A stretch of DNA of 17,978 bases from contig CAAHET010000143.1 in assembly GCA_900772565.1 (NCBI GenBank), positions 1 through 17,978 of the forward strand, written 5' to 3'. This DNA is from an uncultured Faecalibacterium sp. Its GTDB lineage: Bacteria; Bacillota; Clostridia; Oscillospirales; Ruminococcaceae. The first letter of the stretch is position 1. Each line of letters begins with the position of its first letter. Below the pieces are notes generated by a model. It ran no database searches. It was not told the DNA's origin and was given only the letters and a program-made list of their open reading frames with translations. A program made the position numbers and the translations under genes. Below are positions 1 through 6,793 of this stretch, one piece after another.

Positions 1-10
1 GCAGTGCTCT

Positions 11-60
11 TGGCTCTCCCTTTGGGAGAGCTGGCAAAGCCGTAGGCTTTGACTGAGAGG
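11..60. repeat. Short interspersed palindromic repeat, two adjacent hairpins
   Basis: Two perfect hairpins lie next to each other: GCTCTCCC (13-20) pairs with GGGAGAGC (24-31) around TTT, and CAAAGCC (35-41) pairs with GGCTTTG (45-51) around GTA. They are followed by GACTGAGAGGG. The same plan (CCC..TT..GGGGGAGCTGGC, central hairpin, GACTGAGGGGG) recurs in direct orientation at 8538-8588. This is an intergenic repeat family, non-coding as far as I can see. I recognise the style from Faecalibacterium-like genomes, but that identification is from memory. Confidence 0.75.
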
Positions 61-118
61 GCGCACGCCGTTAGCTCTGTCGCTAAAGTTTCAGATGTAA
101 TGAGAAAGTTTCCCGCCA

Positions 119-180
119 TGCCAAAGGCCCCATCCCAGAGGGGGCTGGCTGCGACCAACGGGAGCAGACTGGGGGAGTTT
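119..180. repeat. Interspersed repeat, inverted copy of 8348-8400
   Basis: The segment beginning TGCCAAAGGCCCCATC and ending ACTGGGGGAGTT is the reverse complement, with few changes, of the segment at 8348-8400. The central part differs: here it is a GCTGCGACCAACGGGAGC loop, there a GTCGCC/GGCGAC hairpin. The two copies therefore form a long-range inverted repeat about 8.2 kb apart. From here to about 330 I see no gene, only a weak AGCCG/CGGCT stem (266-281) beside an A/T run that could be a decayed minus-strand terminator. Confidence 0.7.
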
Positions 181-370
181 TTTAGAGGGCGAGGACACTG
201 ACCATGTGCTGCACCCTCTTTTCTCAAAATCGTCAGACGACTTTTTCTCTGCTTTTTTTCCAAAAAGCCGCTTTGACGGCTGATTTTGGGCAAAATTCGC
301 CCGGATTTGGGCAGTGTGCATGATGTATCCCAGAGTTTTTGCACAAAAAGTAGGACATACCCGTGACAAC

Positions 371-399
371 TTGCAAAGAGACGTCTGCGGATTTACAAT
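371..399 (+). promoter_or_regulatory. Sigma-A-type promoter of the dehydratase-permease operon
   Basis: A -35 box TTGCAA (371-376) is separated by exactly 17 bases from a -10 box TACAAT (394-399), placing the start of transcription near 406 and giving a leader of about 55 bases before the dehydratase. No TGAAAC-type box of the kind seen near 8221-8318 and 14487-14605 occurs between 300 and 461, so this operon may be under different control. I see no riboswitch-like structure in the leader. Confidence 0.6.
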
Positions 400-461
400 A
401 AAATCACAAAAGGTCCAACAGAAAAAAGGACGAAAGCAAGCAGTATTTGGAGGTAATGAAT

Positions 462-2249
462 ATGGAGTTACGTTCACAGGAAGTCCGCACTTTAGCACCC
501 GAGAATGACCCGCTGAAGATGGGTATGGGCTGGAAGGTCGAGGACCTTTCCAAGCCCCAGATCATGGTGGAAAGCACCTTCGGCGACAGCCACCCCGGCA
601 GCGCCCATCTGGATCAGTTCGTCAAGGAAGCCGTGCAGGCGGTCAACGACAACGGCGGCAAGGCTGCCCGCTACTTTGCCACCGATATGTGCGATGGCAT
701 CGCACAGGGTCATGACGGCATCAACTACTCGCTGCCCCACCGTGACGCTATCGTGAATCTGGTGGAAGCACAGGCAAACGCCAGCGTCTACGACGGCGGT
801 GTGTTCATCGCCAGCTGCGACAAGTCCGTGCCCGCCATGCTGATGAGCATCGGCCGCCTGAAGGACATGAGCGCCATCGTGGTCACCGGCGGCGTCATGG
901 AAGCCCACACCCTGCCCAAGGAGTATGTAGTCAGCGACCCCGCCTGCGCCATCAACGAGCTGCTGACCTTGGAGCAGATCGGCAAGTTTGACGCATGGGA
1001 AAAGACCGGCGTCATCCCCAACAGCCAGCTGGACTACTACAAGCACAATGCCTGCCCCAGCTGCGGTGCCTGCTCTTTTATGGGCACCGCCTCCACCATG
1101 CAGATCATGGCCGAGGCACTGGGTCTGATGCTGCCGGGCACCGCCCTGATGCCCGCCACCGCCCCGGAGCTGAAGCAGGCCGCCTACGATGCCGGCAAGC
1201 AGCTGATGGAACTGGTCAAGAAGGGCATCACCGCCAAGGACATCGTGACCAAGAAGAGCTTTGAGAACGCCATCATGGTGCACGCAGCCATTTCCGGCTC
1301 TACCAACGCCACCATGCACCTGCCCGCCATCGCTCATGAGTTCGGCATTGAGATCGACGCCGACACCTTTGACCGGATGCACCGCGGCGCACACTATCTG
1401 CTGAACATCCGTCCCTCCGGCGACTGGCCCGCACAGTACTTCTACTATGCAGGCGGCGTGCCCCGCGTGATGGAGGAGATCAAGTCCATGCTGAATCTGG
1501 ACGTGATGACCGTCACCGGCAAGACCCTGGGCGAGAATCTGGAAGAGCTGAAGAAGAACGGCTTCTACCAGCACTGCGATGCCATTCTGGCAGAAAAGAC
1601 CGCCGGTTTTGCCCGCCCGGTCAGCCGCGAGGACATCATCCACAGCTTTGATAACGCCAAGGGCACCGACGGCAGCATCGCCATCCTGAAGGGCAACCTT
1701 GCCCCGGAAGGCTGTGTTATCAAGCACACCGCCTGCCCCAAGAATATGTTTGAAGCCACCCTGCGCGCCAAGCCCTACGACAGCGAGGAGGAGTGCATCT
1801 CCGCTGTGCTGCACGGCGAGGTGAAGCCCGGTGACGCCATCTTTATCCGCTACGAGGGTCCCCGCGGCAGCGGCATGCCCGAGATGTTCTACACCGGCGA
1901 GGCCATCTGCGCCGACCCGAAGCTGGCTTCCAGCGTGGCCCTGATCACCGACGGACGCTTCTCCGGTGCAAGCCGCGGCCCGGTCATCGGCCATGTCAGC
2001 CCGGAGGCTGCGGTGGGCGGCCCCATCGCACTGGTGGAGCAGGACGACCTGATCCAGATCGACGTGCATAACCGCAAGCTGGCCATCGTGGGCGTGAAGG
2101 GCGAGCCCAAGACCCCCGAAGAGATGGACGCCATCCTTGCCGAGCGCCGCGCCAACTGGAAGCCCAAGGCTCCCAAGTACACCAAGGGTCTGCTGAAGCT
2201 CTACTCTCAGCACGCCGTCAGCCCCATGAAGGGCGCATACATGGAGTAA
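462..2249 (+). CDS. IlvD/Edd-family dehydratase, probably a sugar-acid (aldonate) dehydratase
   Basis: 595 residues. IlvD/Edd enzymes use an Fe-S cluster and Mg2+ to dehydrate 2,3-dihydroxy acids to 2-keto-3-deoxy acids in the cytosol. Visible motifs: MCDGIAQGHDGINYSL (76-91), SCDKSVPAM (118-126, with the Lys that is carbamylated in the family), CPSCGACSFMGTASTM (198-213), ISGSTNA near 285, and DGRFSGASRGP toward the C-terminus. Cys77, Cys119 and Cys204 are the likely cluster ligands. The GTASTM form and MCDG resemble sugar-acid dehydratases (arabinonate, galactonate, xylonate) more than branched-chain IlvD, and the neighbour is a GntP permease instead of ilv genes. I chose ATG 462 because GGAGG (449-453) lies 8 bases upstream; upstream TTG and ATG 456 are too close to it. 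The exact substrate is not visible. Confidence 0.85.
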   Translation: MELRSQEVRTLAPENDPLKMGMGWKVEDLSKPQIMVESTFGDSHPGSAHLDQFVKEAVQAVNDNGGKAARYFATDMCDGIAQGHDGINYSLPHRDAIVNLVEAQANASVYDGGVFIASCDKSVPAMLMSIGRLKDMSAIVVTGGVMEAHTLPKEYVVSDPACAINELLTLEQIGKFDAWEKTGVIPNSQLDYYKHNACPSCGACSFMGTASTMQIMAEALGLMLPGTALMPATAPELKQAAYDAGKQLMELVKKGITAKDIVTKKSFENAIMVHAAISGSTNATMHLPAIAHEFGIEIDADTFDRMHRGAHYLLNIRPSGDWPAQYFYYAGGVPRVMEEIKSMLNLDVMTVTGKTLGENLEELKKNGFYQHCDAILAEKTAGFARPVSREDIIHSFDNAKGTDGSIAILKGNLAPEGCVIKHTACPKNMFEATLRAKPYDSEEECISAVLHGEVKPGDAIFIRYEGPRGSGMPEMFYTGEAICADPKLASSVALITDGRFSGASRGPVIGHVSPEAAVGGPIALVEQDDLIQIDVHNRKLAIVGVKGEPKTPEEMDAILAERRANWKPKAPKYTKGLLKLYSQHAVSPMKGAYME

Positions 2250-2278
2250 ACCGCTCCGCATAAACAACAAGTAGTAAA

Positions 2279-2303
2279 CCGCCCGGCGCGTTTTTCCGGA
2301 CGG
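2279..2303 (+). other. Intercistronic stem-loop between dehydratase and permease genes
   Basis: CCGCCCGG (2279-2286) pairs with CCGGACGG (2296-2303) with one mismatch around a nine-base loop. No T-run follows, so this is not a standard terminator. It may protect or process the dicistronic mRNA. The permease ribosome site lies about 32 bases further on. Confidence 0.35.
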
Positions 2304-2347
2304 CTTGGATAAGTGCAACCAAAAATCACGAAACGGAGGAAATTTCT

Positions 2348-3703
2348 ATGACAGCAGTTGCAACTCCCGATGCGGCACGGCTGGTTTTTGCTGCCGTGGC
2401 AGGTCTGATCCTATTGCTCATTCTCATCATCAAGTTCAAGGTCCACGCCATGATCTCCATCCTGATCGGTGCGGTGGGCATCGGCCTGATGGCCGGTATG
2501 CCCCTGTCCGACATCATCGGCTCGGTGAACGAGGGCATCGGCAACACCTTAAAGGGCATCGCTCTTCTGGTGGGTCTGGGCTCCATGTTCGGCGCCATTC
2601 TGGAAGAATCCGGCGGCGCGCAGACGCTGGCTGTGACCATGGTGCGGAAGTTCGGTGACGAAAAGGCCGCGTGGGCACTGGGCATCACGGGTCTGGTCGT
2701 AGCCATGCCGGTGTTCTTTGACGCCGGTCTGATCATCCTCATCCCGCTGGCCTTCTCTCTGGCAAAGCGCACCAAGCGCTCTGTGCTGTACTACGTTATC
2801 CCCCTGCTGGCCGGTTTGGCTGTCGGCCACGCCTTCATCCCTCCCACGCCGGGCCCCGTGCTGGTGGCTACCATGCTGGGTGTTGACCTTGGCTGGGTCA
2901 TCCTGATCGGCATCTTCTGCGGCATCTTTGCCATGATCGCCGCCGGTCCCATCTGGGGCAGCATCTGCGGCAAAAAGTACATGATCGAAGTCCCCGAGCA
3001 CGTGGCACAGCAGGCAGACATTGACGAAAGCAAGCTGCCCAAGTTCGGCACCATCGTGGGCATCATCATGATCCCGCTGCTGCTCATCATCGCAAACTCT
3101 GTGGCAAAGGTGGTGCCCGCACTGGCCGGCATCCAGCCCGTTCTGGCCTTCCTCGGCGAGCCCTTCATGGCTCTGCTGCTGGCTACCATCGCTGCTATGT
3201 ACCTGCTGGGCACCCGTCACGGCTATAACAACGCCCAGCTGGAAAAGATCATGACCAAGTCTTTGGAGCCCACCGGCATGATCCTGCTGGTCACTGCCTG
3301 CGGCGGCGTGCTGCGCTATATGTTGCAGAACTCCGGCTTGGGCGATGTCATCGGCAATGCAGTGGCAAACGCAAGCCTGCCGCTGGTTCTGGTGGCCTTC
3401 ATCGTGGCTGCTCTGGTGCGTATCTCGGTGGGCTCTTCTACCGTGGCTATGACCATGGCAGCAGGCATCATCTCCGCCATGCCCGGCATCGGCGCGCTGA
3501 GCCCGCTGTACCTCGCCTGTGTCACCGCTGCCATTGCAGGCGGCTCCACCGTCTGCTCTCACTTCAACGACTCCGGCTTCTGGCTGGTGAAGAGCCTTGT
3601 GGGCATGGACGAAAAGACCACCCTCAAGACCTGGACCATCATGGAAACGCTGGTCGGCGGCGTGGGCTTCCTCGTGGCACTTGTTATTTCCTTCTTTGCC
3701 TAA
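2348..3703 (+). CDS. GntP-family gluconate/sugar-acid:H+ symporter
   Basis: 451 residues, hydrophobic throughout with about 12 to 14 predicted membrane spans; a polytopic inner-membrane permease. Family marks include FKVHAMISILIGAVGIGLMAGMP near the N-terminus (residues 30-52), the LVGLGSMFGAILEESGGA stretch (about 74-91), and HFNDSGFWLV near residue 401, all typical of GntP/DsdX/GntT proteins that import gluconate, other aldonates or D-serine with protons. Start ATG 2348 follows GGAGGA (2335-2340) by 7 bases. The gene sits 98 bases after the dehydratase on the same strand with no terminator between, so the pair is probably one operon: import an aldonate, dehydrate it. No ED-pathway kinase or KDPG aldolase lies beside it; the DapA-like aldolase at 9771-10685 could take the product. 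Gluconate itself as substrate is a guess. Confidence 0.9.
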   Translation: MTAVATPDAARLVFAAVAGLILLLILIIKFKVHAMISILIGAVGIGLMAGMPLSDIIGSVNEGIGNTLKGIALLVGLGSMFGAILEESGGAQTLAVTMVRKFGDEKAAWALGITGLVVAMPVFFDAGLIILIPLAFSLAKRTKRSVLYYVIPLLAGLAVGHAFIPPTPGPVLVATMLGVDLGWVILIGIFCGIFAMIAAGPIWGSICGKKYMIEVPEHVAQQADIDESKLPKFGTIVGIIMIPLLLIIANSVAKVVPALAGIQPVLAFLGEPFMALLLATIAAMYLLGTRHGYNNAQLEKIMTKSLEPTGMILLVTACGGVLRYMLQNSGLGDVIGNAVANASLPLVLVAFIVAALVRISVGSSTVAMTMAAGIISAMPGIGALSPLYLACVTAAIAGGSTVCSHFNDSGFWLVKSLVGMDEKTTLKTWTIMETLVGGVGFLVALVISFFA

Positions 3704-3775
3704 GCGCCTGTCCGGGGCCTGCACCCCGGGATAAGCGTTGGGAGATCCTTATTCATTTACCTCGTTACCTCCTTC

Positions 3776-3812
3776 AAAAAAGCCGCTCCGGGTGCGCCCG
3801 GAGCGGCTTTTT
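3776..3812. terminator. Bidirectional intrinsic terminator
   Basis: A perfect 11-bp stem GCCGCTCCGGG (3782-3792) / CCCGGAGCGGC (3797-3807) with loop TGCG is flanked by six A on the left and five T on the right. It ends the plus-strand dehydratase-permease operon and, read on the other strand, the glycerate kinase gene whose stop codon is at 3818-3820. Confidence 0.95.
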
Positions 3813-3817
3813 CTGCG

Positions 3818-5047
3818 TCAGACCAGTGCCACGGCAACATCGTTAACATTGGTGCCGGTAGCCCCTGTGAGGATCAGCCCTTCCACTGCCTGCAAGGCGT
3901 GATAGGCATCGTTGTTTTGCAAAGCGTCAAAAACATTCCAGCCCGCTGCAGCCAGCGCGGCGGTGGTATCGCCGTCCACATAGCCGCCTGCGGCATCGGT
4001 AGGGCCGTCGGTGCCGTCACTGCCCACCGAGAACACACAGCAGTGTTCCAGCCCCGCAAGGGCAGGGGCTGCGGCAAGCGCAAGCTCCTGATTTCGCCCG
4101 CCCAACCCTTTGCCGGTCAGGTGCACCACCGTTTCCCCGCCTGCGATAAAGGCCAGCCTTTTGCCCTGTCCCGCATGGGTGCGGACAATGGAGCCGAGGA
4201 AGCTGCCCGCCTCCCGGGCTTCGCAGCAGAGCCGGTCGGTAAGGATGACCGGCTCGTAGCCCAGCTTCCGGCAGGCATCGGCGGCGGCAGTACACAGTTC
4301 CCGTACACTGCCGGTGATTTGGGTGGTCACATTGTCAAGAGCCTTCGGCGTTTCCTGCGCCAGCAGCGTCTTTGCCTGCTCCGACAGGTTCAGCCGATAT
4401 TTTTCCGCAATGGCAAGCGCCTGTGCGCAGGTGGAAGAGTCCGGCACTGCCGGGCCGCTGGCGATCATATCCAGCGGGTCGCCCAGAATATCGCTGAGCA
4501 CGATGCTGAACACCCTTGCGGGAGCACAGTGCTGCGCGAACCGCCCGCCCTTGACTGCGGACAACCGTTTGCGGATGGTATTCATCTCTACAATGTCGGC
4601 TCCGCAGGCAAGCAGCTGATTTGTAATGTCCTGCAGCTCTGCGCCGGAGACGAGAGGTTTTTCAAACAGGGCGCTGCCGCCGCCGGAAAGCAGAAACAGC
4701 ACCGTATCCTCCGGGTGCAGACCGCAGACAAGCTGCAGCGCTTTTTCCGTGGCGGCAAAGCTGTTGGCATCCGGCACGGGATGCCCAGCTTCATAGCAAT
4801 TTACACCGGGAATCCCGCCCTTCACATGGCCGTATTTGGTCACCACCACGCCGCCGTCCACGCGTCCCAGTGCCTGTACGGCGGCATGAGCCATCTGCCA
4901 TGCCGCTTTGCCCGCCGCCACCAGCAGCACTCTGCCGCCCTTTGGCTGAAAGGCTGCCAGCGCACGGCGCACGGCTTCGTCTGGAAGCACCGCCTGAATG
5001 CTGGAATGGAGAATCGCATCGGCATCCCGCCGTAATGTGGTATTCAT
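3818..5047 (-). CDS. Glycerate 2-kinase, class II (MOFRL/TtuD family)
   Basis: 409 residues, the usual length for TtuD-type kinases, which phosphorylate D-glycerate with ATP to 2-phosphoglycerate in the cytosol. Motifs: AAGKAAW with the conserved Lys47, SGGGSAL (121-127), NTIRKRLSAVKGGRFA (156-171), SDILGDPLDMIASGP (185-199), the MOFRL-domain signatures GGETVVHLTGKGLGGRNQE (303-321) and SVGSDGTDGPTDAAGG (340-355), and TGATGTNVND near the end. ATG 5047 is preceded by AGGAGGT with about 7 bases spacing. It is transcribed on its own from the 5048-5300 region, where TATAAT occurs at 5172-5167, and ends at the bidirectional terminator. Context suggests it collects glycerate made from sugar acids via tartronate semialdehyde or glyceraldehyde; the class is clear, the upstream source is inferred. 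Confidence 0.92.
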   Translation of the reverse strand: MNTTLRRDADAILHSSIQAVLPDEAVRRALAAFQPKGGRVLLVAAGKAAWQMAHAAVQALGRVDGGVVVTKYGHVKGGIPGVNCYEAGHPVPDANSFAATEKALQLVCGLHPEDTVLFLLSGGGSALFEKPLVSGAELQDITNQLLACGADIVEMNTIRKRLSAVKGGRFAQHCAPARVFSIVLSDILGDPLDMIASGPAVPDSSTCAQALAIAEKYRLNLSEQAKTLLAQETPKALDNVTTQITGSVRELCTAAADACRKLGYEPVILTDRLCCEAREAGSFLGSIVRTHAGQGKRLAFIAGGETVVHLTGKGLGGRNQELALAAAPALAGLEHCCVFSVGSDGTDGPTDAAGGYVDGDTTAALAAAGWNVFDALQNNDAYHALQAVEGLILTGATGTNVNDVAVALV

Positions 5048-5300
5048 AAAACAGACCTCCTTACAGGGTATTGATCACAGCCGCCCGGCTCCGGTCCGGG
5101 CAGGCACGCTGCAAGCAGCTCTTCCACCCATTTTGCACGGATGATGCAGCCCGCCCGTCCGGGATCATTATACAGCGGAACCGGCGTTTCGGGAACACTT
5201 TTGGCAACAGTTTTCAGGCAGCCTTGCAGTTCTTTATACAGTGCTTGCCATTCACTGCAAGGCCGTGCTGCGGCGGCACAGCGGGCAGAATACAGCAAAC
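5048..5300. other. Upstream region of the glycerate kinase gene, with a doubtful small reading frame
   Basis: This stretch follows the exchanger terminator and precedes the kinase. On the minus strand it has a perfect -10 hexamer TATAAT (5172-5167) with only a weak TTCCCG 17 bases upstream. A minus-strand frame of 87 codons runs from a GTG at 5307 to a TGA at 5044-5046 that overlaps the kinase ATG as ATGA, a coupling-type arrangement. However, its start lies inside the terminator stem, it has no ribosome site and I recognise no domain. I treat it as probably non-coding or a worn-out remnant. A short GTTTC/GGAAC inverted repeat lies at 5186-5196. Confidence 0.35.
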
Positions 5301-5340
5301 AAAACACGGCTGCTGCACTTTCGTGCAGCAGCCGTGTTTT
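5301..5340 (-). terminator. Intrinsic terminator after the exchanger gene
   Basis: A perfect 18-bp stem, AAAACACGGCTGCTGCAC (5301-5318) and its complement (5323-5340), closes a TTTC loop. Read on the minus strand it ends in GTGTTTTGTTTG, a T-rich tail. It lies 21 bases beyond the exchanger stop codon and closes the transporter-VOC-exchanger operon. Confidence 0.92.
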
Positions 5341-5361
5341 CAGGAAGTATCTCTGGGGATA

Positions 5362-6336
5362 TCACATGGTAAACTGGATGGCGCAGAAGGCAGCGTAGAT
5401 GCACAGCAGGATAATGCCCTGTGCACGGGACAGCTTGCCGCGCTTCAGTGCGGGAAGGGTCATGATCATCATGACAGCCAGCATGACCGGGATCTCCAGC
5501 ACAAGGCTGGAATTGATGCCGAACAAAGTAGAGCTCTGCGGCACGGTGAAGGGTGCCAGCGTGACGGACACGCCGCTGACCAGCACCAGATTGAACACGT
5601 TTGCGCCCACGATGTTGCCAAGGGACAGGTCGCTGCAGCCCTTGACCAGTGAGGTGATGGCGGTGACCAGCTCCGGCAGGGAAGTGCCCAGCGCCACAAA
5701 GGTCAGCGCGATGACCGACTCCGGCACGCCCAGTGCCTGTGCGATGAGGGTACCGTTATCCACCAGCAGGTTTGCACCCAGTGCGATGAGCACAGCGCCC
5801 AGCACCAGCAGCACCAGCGTTTTAGCAAGGGACATCTCCTCCCCGGCGCTCTCGGCCTCGGCCTCCGCTTCGGCGGCGGCAGGGGCTTTTTTCATCTGCA
5901 ATACGTTTGCCACCATGTAAGCCACGAACATGGCCAGCATTACAAAGCCCAGCGGGCGGGTGAACTCGCCCATGGCGTAGGCAGCCACGCAGTAGATGGC
6001 GGCTGCGGCAAAGAAGAAGGCTACCGGCACCCGCAGGGTCTTGGGGTCTACCTTGCCCGGACGGACAGCGATGGTGATGGCGGCGATCAGGGCAGAGTTG
6101 CAGATGACCGAGCCGATGGCGTTGCCGTAGGCGATCTCACCATGGCCGGACACAGCGGACATGGTGGACACCATGACCTCCGGCAGGGTGGTGCCGATGG
6201 ACACCACCGTTGCGCCGATGAGCAGCTCCGGCAGGTGGAACCGCCGGGCCAGTGCCGAAGCACCGTCCACGAACCAGTCGCCGCCCTTGATCAGGAACAG
6301 CAGACCGACGATAAATAGCAATACAGGAACCAGCAT
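5362..6336 (-). CDS. CaCA-family Na+/Ca2+ (cation/calcium) antiporter
   Basis: 324 residues; inner-membrane exchanger of the YrbG type with about 10 spans in two inverted halves. The two alpha repeats are clear: SIGTTLPEVMVSTMSA (47-62) followed by GNAIGSVICNSALI (71-84), and ALGTSLPELVTAITSL (215-230) followed by GNIVGANVFNLVLV (240-253). An acidic Ala/Glu-rich cytosolic loop (151-169) joins the halves. I start at ATG 6336, preceded by GAGGAG; an upstream in-frame ATG at 6414 adds a non-hydrophobic leader running through the intergenic hairpin and has no ribosome site. It is the last gene of the operon with the anion transporter and VOC protein. Extruding Ca2+ (or recycling Na+) might complement uptake of Ca2+-chelating sugar acids, but that is speculation. 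Confidence 0.9.
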   Translation of the reverse strand: MLVPVLLFIVGLLFLIKGGDWFVDGASALARRFHLPELLIGATVVSIGTTLPEVMVSTMSAVSGHGEIAYGNAIGSVICNSALIAAITIAVRPGKVDPKTLRVPVAFFFAAAAIYCVAAYAMGEFTRPLGFVMLAMFVAYMVANVLQMKKAPAAAEAEAEAESAGEEMSLAKTLVLLVLGAVLIALGANLLVDNGTLIAQALGVPESVIALTFVALGTSLPELVTAITSLVKGCSDLSLGNIVGANVFNLVLVSGVSVTLAPFTVPQSSTLFGINSSLVLEIPVMLAVMMIMTLPALKRGKLSRAQGIILLCIYAAFCAIQFTM

Positions 6337-6373
6337 AATTTTTCTCCTCTGATTTTTCGCGGGGGTGAACCCA

Positions 6374-6409
6374 CAGAACCGGGAACGGATCGCTCCATCC
6401 CCGGTTCTG
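6374..6409 (-). other. Intercistronic hairpin between VOC and exchanger genes
   Basis: CAGAACCGGG (6374-6383) pairs perfectly with CCCGGTTCTG (6400-6409), and inner GGA/TCC pairs extend the stem. There is no T-run on the minus strand, so full termination is unlikely. It may lower exchanger expression relative to the transporter, or act as an RNA-processing or stability element. Confidence 0.55.
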
Positions 6410-6430
6410 CACAAGATCGGTCAGTTGGCG

Positions 6431-6778
6431 TTATTTCTGCATGATGTGGATGGCAAAGCCGCCGTACTCGCCGTCAAGATATACGTTCTTGATGCGGCCG
6501 TCCTCAAAATAGGCGGCAGTCTCCATGCGGAAGCGGAAGCCTTTTTCCTCCAGCTCCTCCATCGCAGCCTTCAGGTCGGGGGTGCGCATTGCGATGTGCC
6601 CGTTCTTGCCCAGAAAGGGGCTCTTCATGCACTCGAAATAGTTACCGGCAAACTCGGACTTCTGTCCGTGGCGGGGCTCCAAGTTGAACAGCTTGCACAG
6701 CAGCAGCGCCAGCTGCTCGGCCTCGCCTGCGTTGTCGGTGTTGATGCCGACGTGCTCCAGCTCAAACGTGTTTTTCAT
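6431..6778 (-). CDS. Stand-alone VOC (glyoxalase-fold) domain protein
   Basis: 115 residues, soluble. The vicinal-oxygen-chelate layout is visible: LEHVGINTDNAGEAEQLALL at the start (7-26), KSPFLGKNGHIAMRTPDL (52-69), and YLDGEYGGFAIHIMQK at the end. His9 and His61 are candidate metal-site residues. From memory, this sequence type resembles the C-terminal VOC extension found on some clostridial KDPG/KHG aldolases (EHVGIN...FLGKNGHIA...GGFAIHL), which would tie it to 2-keto-3-deoxy acid metabolism; I cannot confirm that without a search. ATG 6778 follows AGGAG with 9 bases spacing, and that site overlaps the transporter stop codon (15-base gap), so translation is likely coupled. No activity should be assumed: VOC proteins range from lyases and isomerases to binding proteins. 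Confidence 0.8.
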   Translation of the reverse strand: MKNTFELEHVGINTDNAGEAEQLALLLCKLFNLEPRHGQKSEFAGNYFECMKSPFLGKNGHIAMRTPDLKAAMEELEEKGFRFRMETAAYFEDGRIKNVYLDGEYGGFAIHIMQK

Positions 6779-6793
6779 TTGGTGTTTCTCCTG

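Noticed and set aside
91..498. A 135-codon minus-strand frame and a 64-codon plus-strand frame at the left end
   Set aside because: They cross repeats, a promoter and the start of the dehydratase gene, with no domain or ribosome site.
462..2249. Branched-chain amino acid IlvD
   Set aside because: No ilv or leu genes are nearby; the cluster-ligand motifs resemble sugar-acid dehydratases and the operon partner is a GntP permease.
492..2318. A 608-codon open frame on the minus strand opposite the dehydratase
   Set aside because: It is low-complexity (Gly/Ala/His/Val/Leu-rich), has no domain or ribosome site, and mirrors the codon pattern of the dehydratase, which has clear family motifs.
2549..3724. 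A 391-codon frame on the minus strand opposite the GntP permease
   Set aside because: It is His/Gln/Asp-rich with no recognisable domain; the opposite strand carries a well-conserved permease with a good ribosome site.
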